From Bacteroidales bacterium (GTDB lineage Bacteria; Bacteroidota; Bacteroidia; Bacteroidales; ML635J-15): a DNA stretch of 44,192 nucleotides. Below are positions 43,939-44,192 of the stretch, one piece after another. Every line of letters begins with the position of its first letter. Within the stretch, counting starts at the first letter, position 1. The notes below the pieces were generated by a model. It was not told where the DNA came from. It searched no databases and saw nothing but the letters and a program-made list of their open reading frames with translations. The DNA lies in contig JAQVOR010000011.1 in the NCBI GenBank assembly GCA_028702535.1, positions 1 to 44,192 on the forward strand. Direction: 5' to 3'. Position numbers and translations under genes: made by a program.

Positions 43939-44103
43939 CTATACTCGCAAATTGTTCCGATTTAAATGATTATCATTAATTATAAATTTTCTAAATGTAG
44001 TTGTTAAAGAAATGAATACATCTCTGTTATTGGTGTAAAGTGCTAGTTTAGAATCAATTTGGTAAATATTGCCAGTTGACAGACAGTATCGGACAAATTG
44101 CAT
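43939..44103 (-). CDS. Small ORF of unknown status (54 aa)
   Basis: An ATG-started 54-codon ORF (MQFVRYCLSTGNIYQIDS; internal LYTNNRDVFISLTTTFRKFI) is open in the last 270 bp. Its composition is protein-like, but no recognised motif or promoter is visible and it is below the track's size limit. It may be a remnant. Otherwise I see nothing in 43922-44192. Confidence 0.2.
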   Translation of the reverse strand: MQFVRYCLSTGNIYQIDSKLALYTNNRDVFISLTTTFRKFIINDNHLNRNNLRV

Positions 44104-44192
44104 TTAATGATTTAAATATTTTTGCAGACCTCTCCTTTTTCGTTGATTATTAACTTCGAATTGTTTTTACCAGTTACCAATGCAATTTTTTG

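Noticed and set aside
43911-43940. Integron attC-like sequence near ACGCCAAAGCGTGTCGTTAT
   Set aside because: The R' and R'' core sites with correct spacing are not present, and there is no cassette array or integrase nearby.

Overview
This window is a chromosomal segment of an AT-rich, probably anaerobic member of the Bacteroidota, most likely Bacteroidales-like. The evidence is a SusC/SusD pair, a Bat/MoxR cluster, the Bacteroidetes LptD-amidase arrangement, TAnnTTTG promoter elements with short leaders, and no Shine-Dalgarno-like leaders where I looked. No tRNA, rRNA or CRISPR array was seen. All assignments come from reading translations and motifs; no database search was possible.

Region 1 (1-14.6 kb): a partial MerR-type regulator points left. 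Facing away from it is a tight, co-directional run of 12 genes (878-14540) that looks like one operon. It encodes NuoE-, NuoF- and NuoG/[FeFe]-hydrogenase-like subunits, then an H-cluster-like domain fused to a histidine kinase. Next come a lone receiver, a receiver-histidine kinase hybrid, the NADH-sensing repressor Rex, a RibF with a degenerate kinase half and a UDP-glucose 6-dehydrogenase. It ends with a small [2Fe-2S] thioredoxin-like protein, a second H-cluster-like protein carrying PAS, and a SpoIIE-type phosphatase. Two tandem Rex-like palindromes cover the predicted operon promoter, suggesting NADH-dependent autoregulation. All three hydrogenase-like proteins depart from the catalytic consensus around the H-cluster, so the locus reads more like a redox or H2 sensing and relay system than a standard hydrogenase operon.

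Region 2 (14.54-14.83 kb): a convergent intergenic region with a nested hairpin, a REP-like palindrome, phased TGAC decamers and a C-rich heptamer array.

Region 3 (14.8-21.1 kb, minus): moxR, a DUF58 protein, a single-TM envelope protein, batA, batB and batC. No batD or batE follows. Region 4 (21.2-25.8 kb, minus): a SusD/SusC nutrient uptake pair without linked enzymes.

Region 5 (25.9-31.2 kb): envelope biogenesis. An MCE/MlaD protein and an N-acetylmuramoyl-L-alanine amidase share a homologous C-terminal SPOR-like domain; both are divergent from an LptD-like outer-membrane protein. Region 6 (31.5-34.4 kb): two tandem paralogous secreted thioredoxin-fold proteins, with a strong terminator-like hairpin inside the start of the second.

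Region 7 (34.4-44.2 kb): accessory DNA. The main item is a four-gene minus-strand operon (41120 to 34819) with Wadjet/MksBEFG architecture: kleisin-like JetA, small JetB, 1232-aa SMC-like JetC and a Toprim JetD. It appears divergent from the classic subtypes and is the best candidate for an under-described defence system. Upstream lie two decayed genes, one with two in-frame stops and no frameshift, then an NTF2-like lipoprotein and a cold-shock-domain protein.
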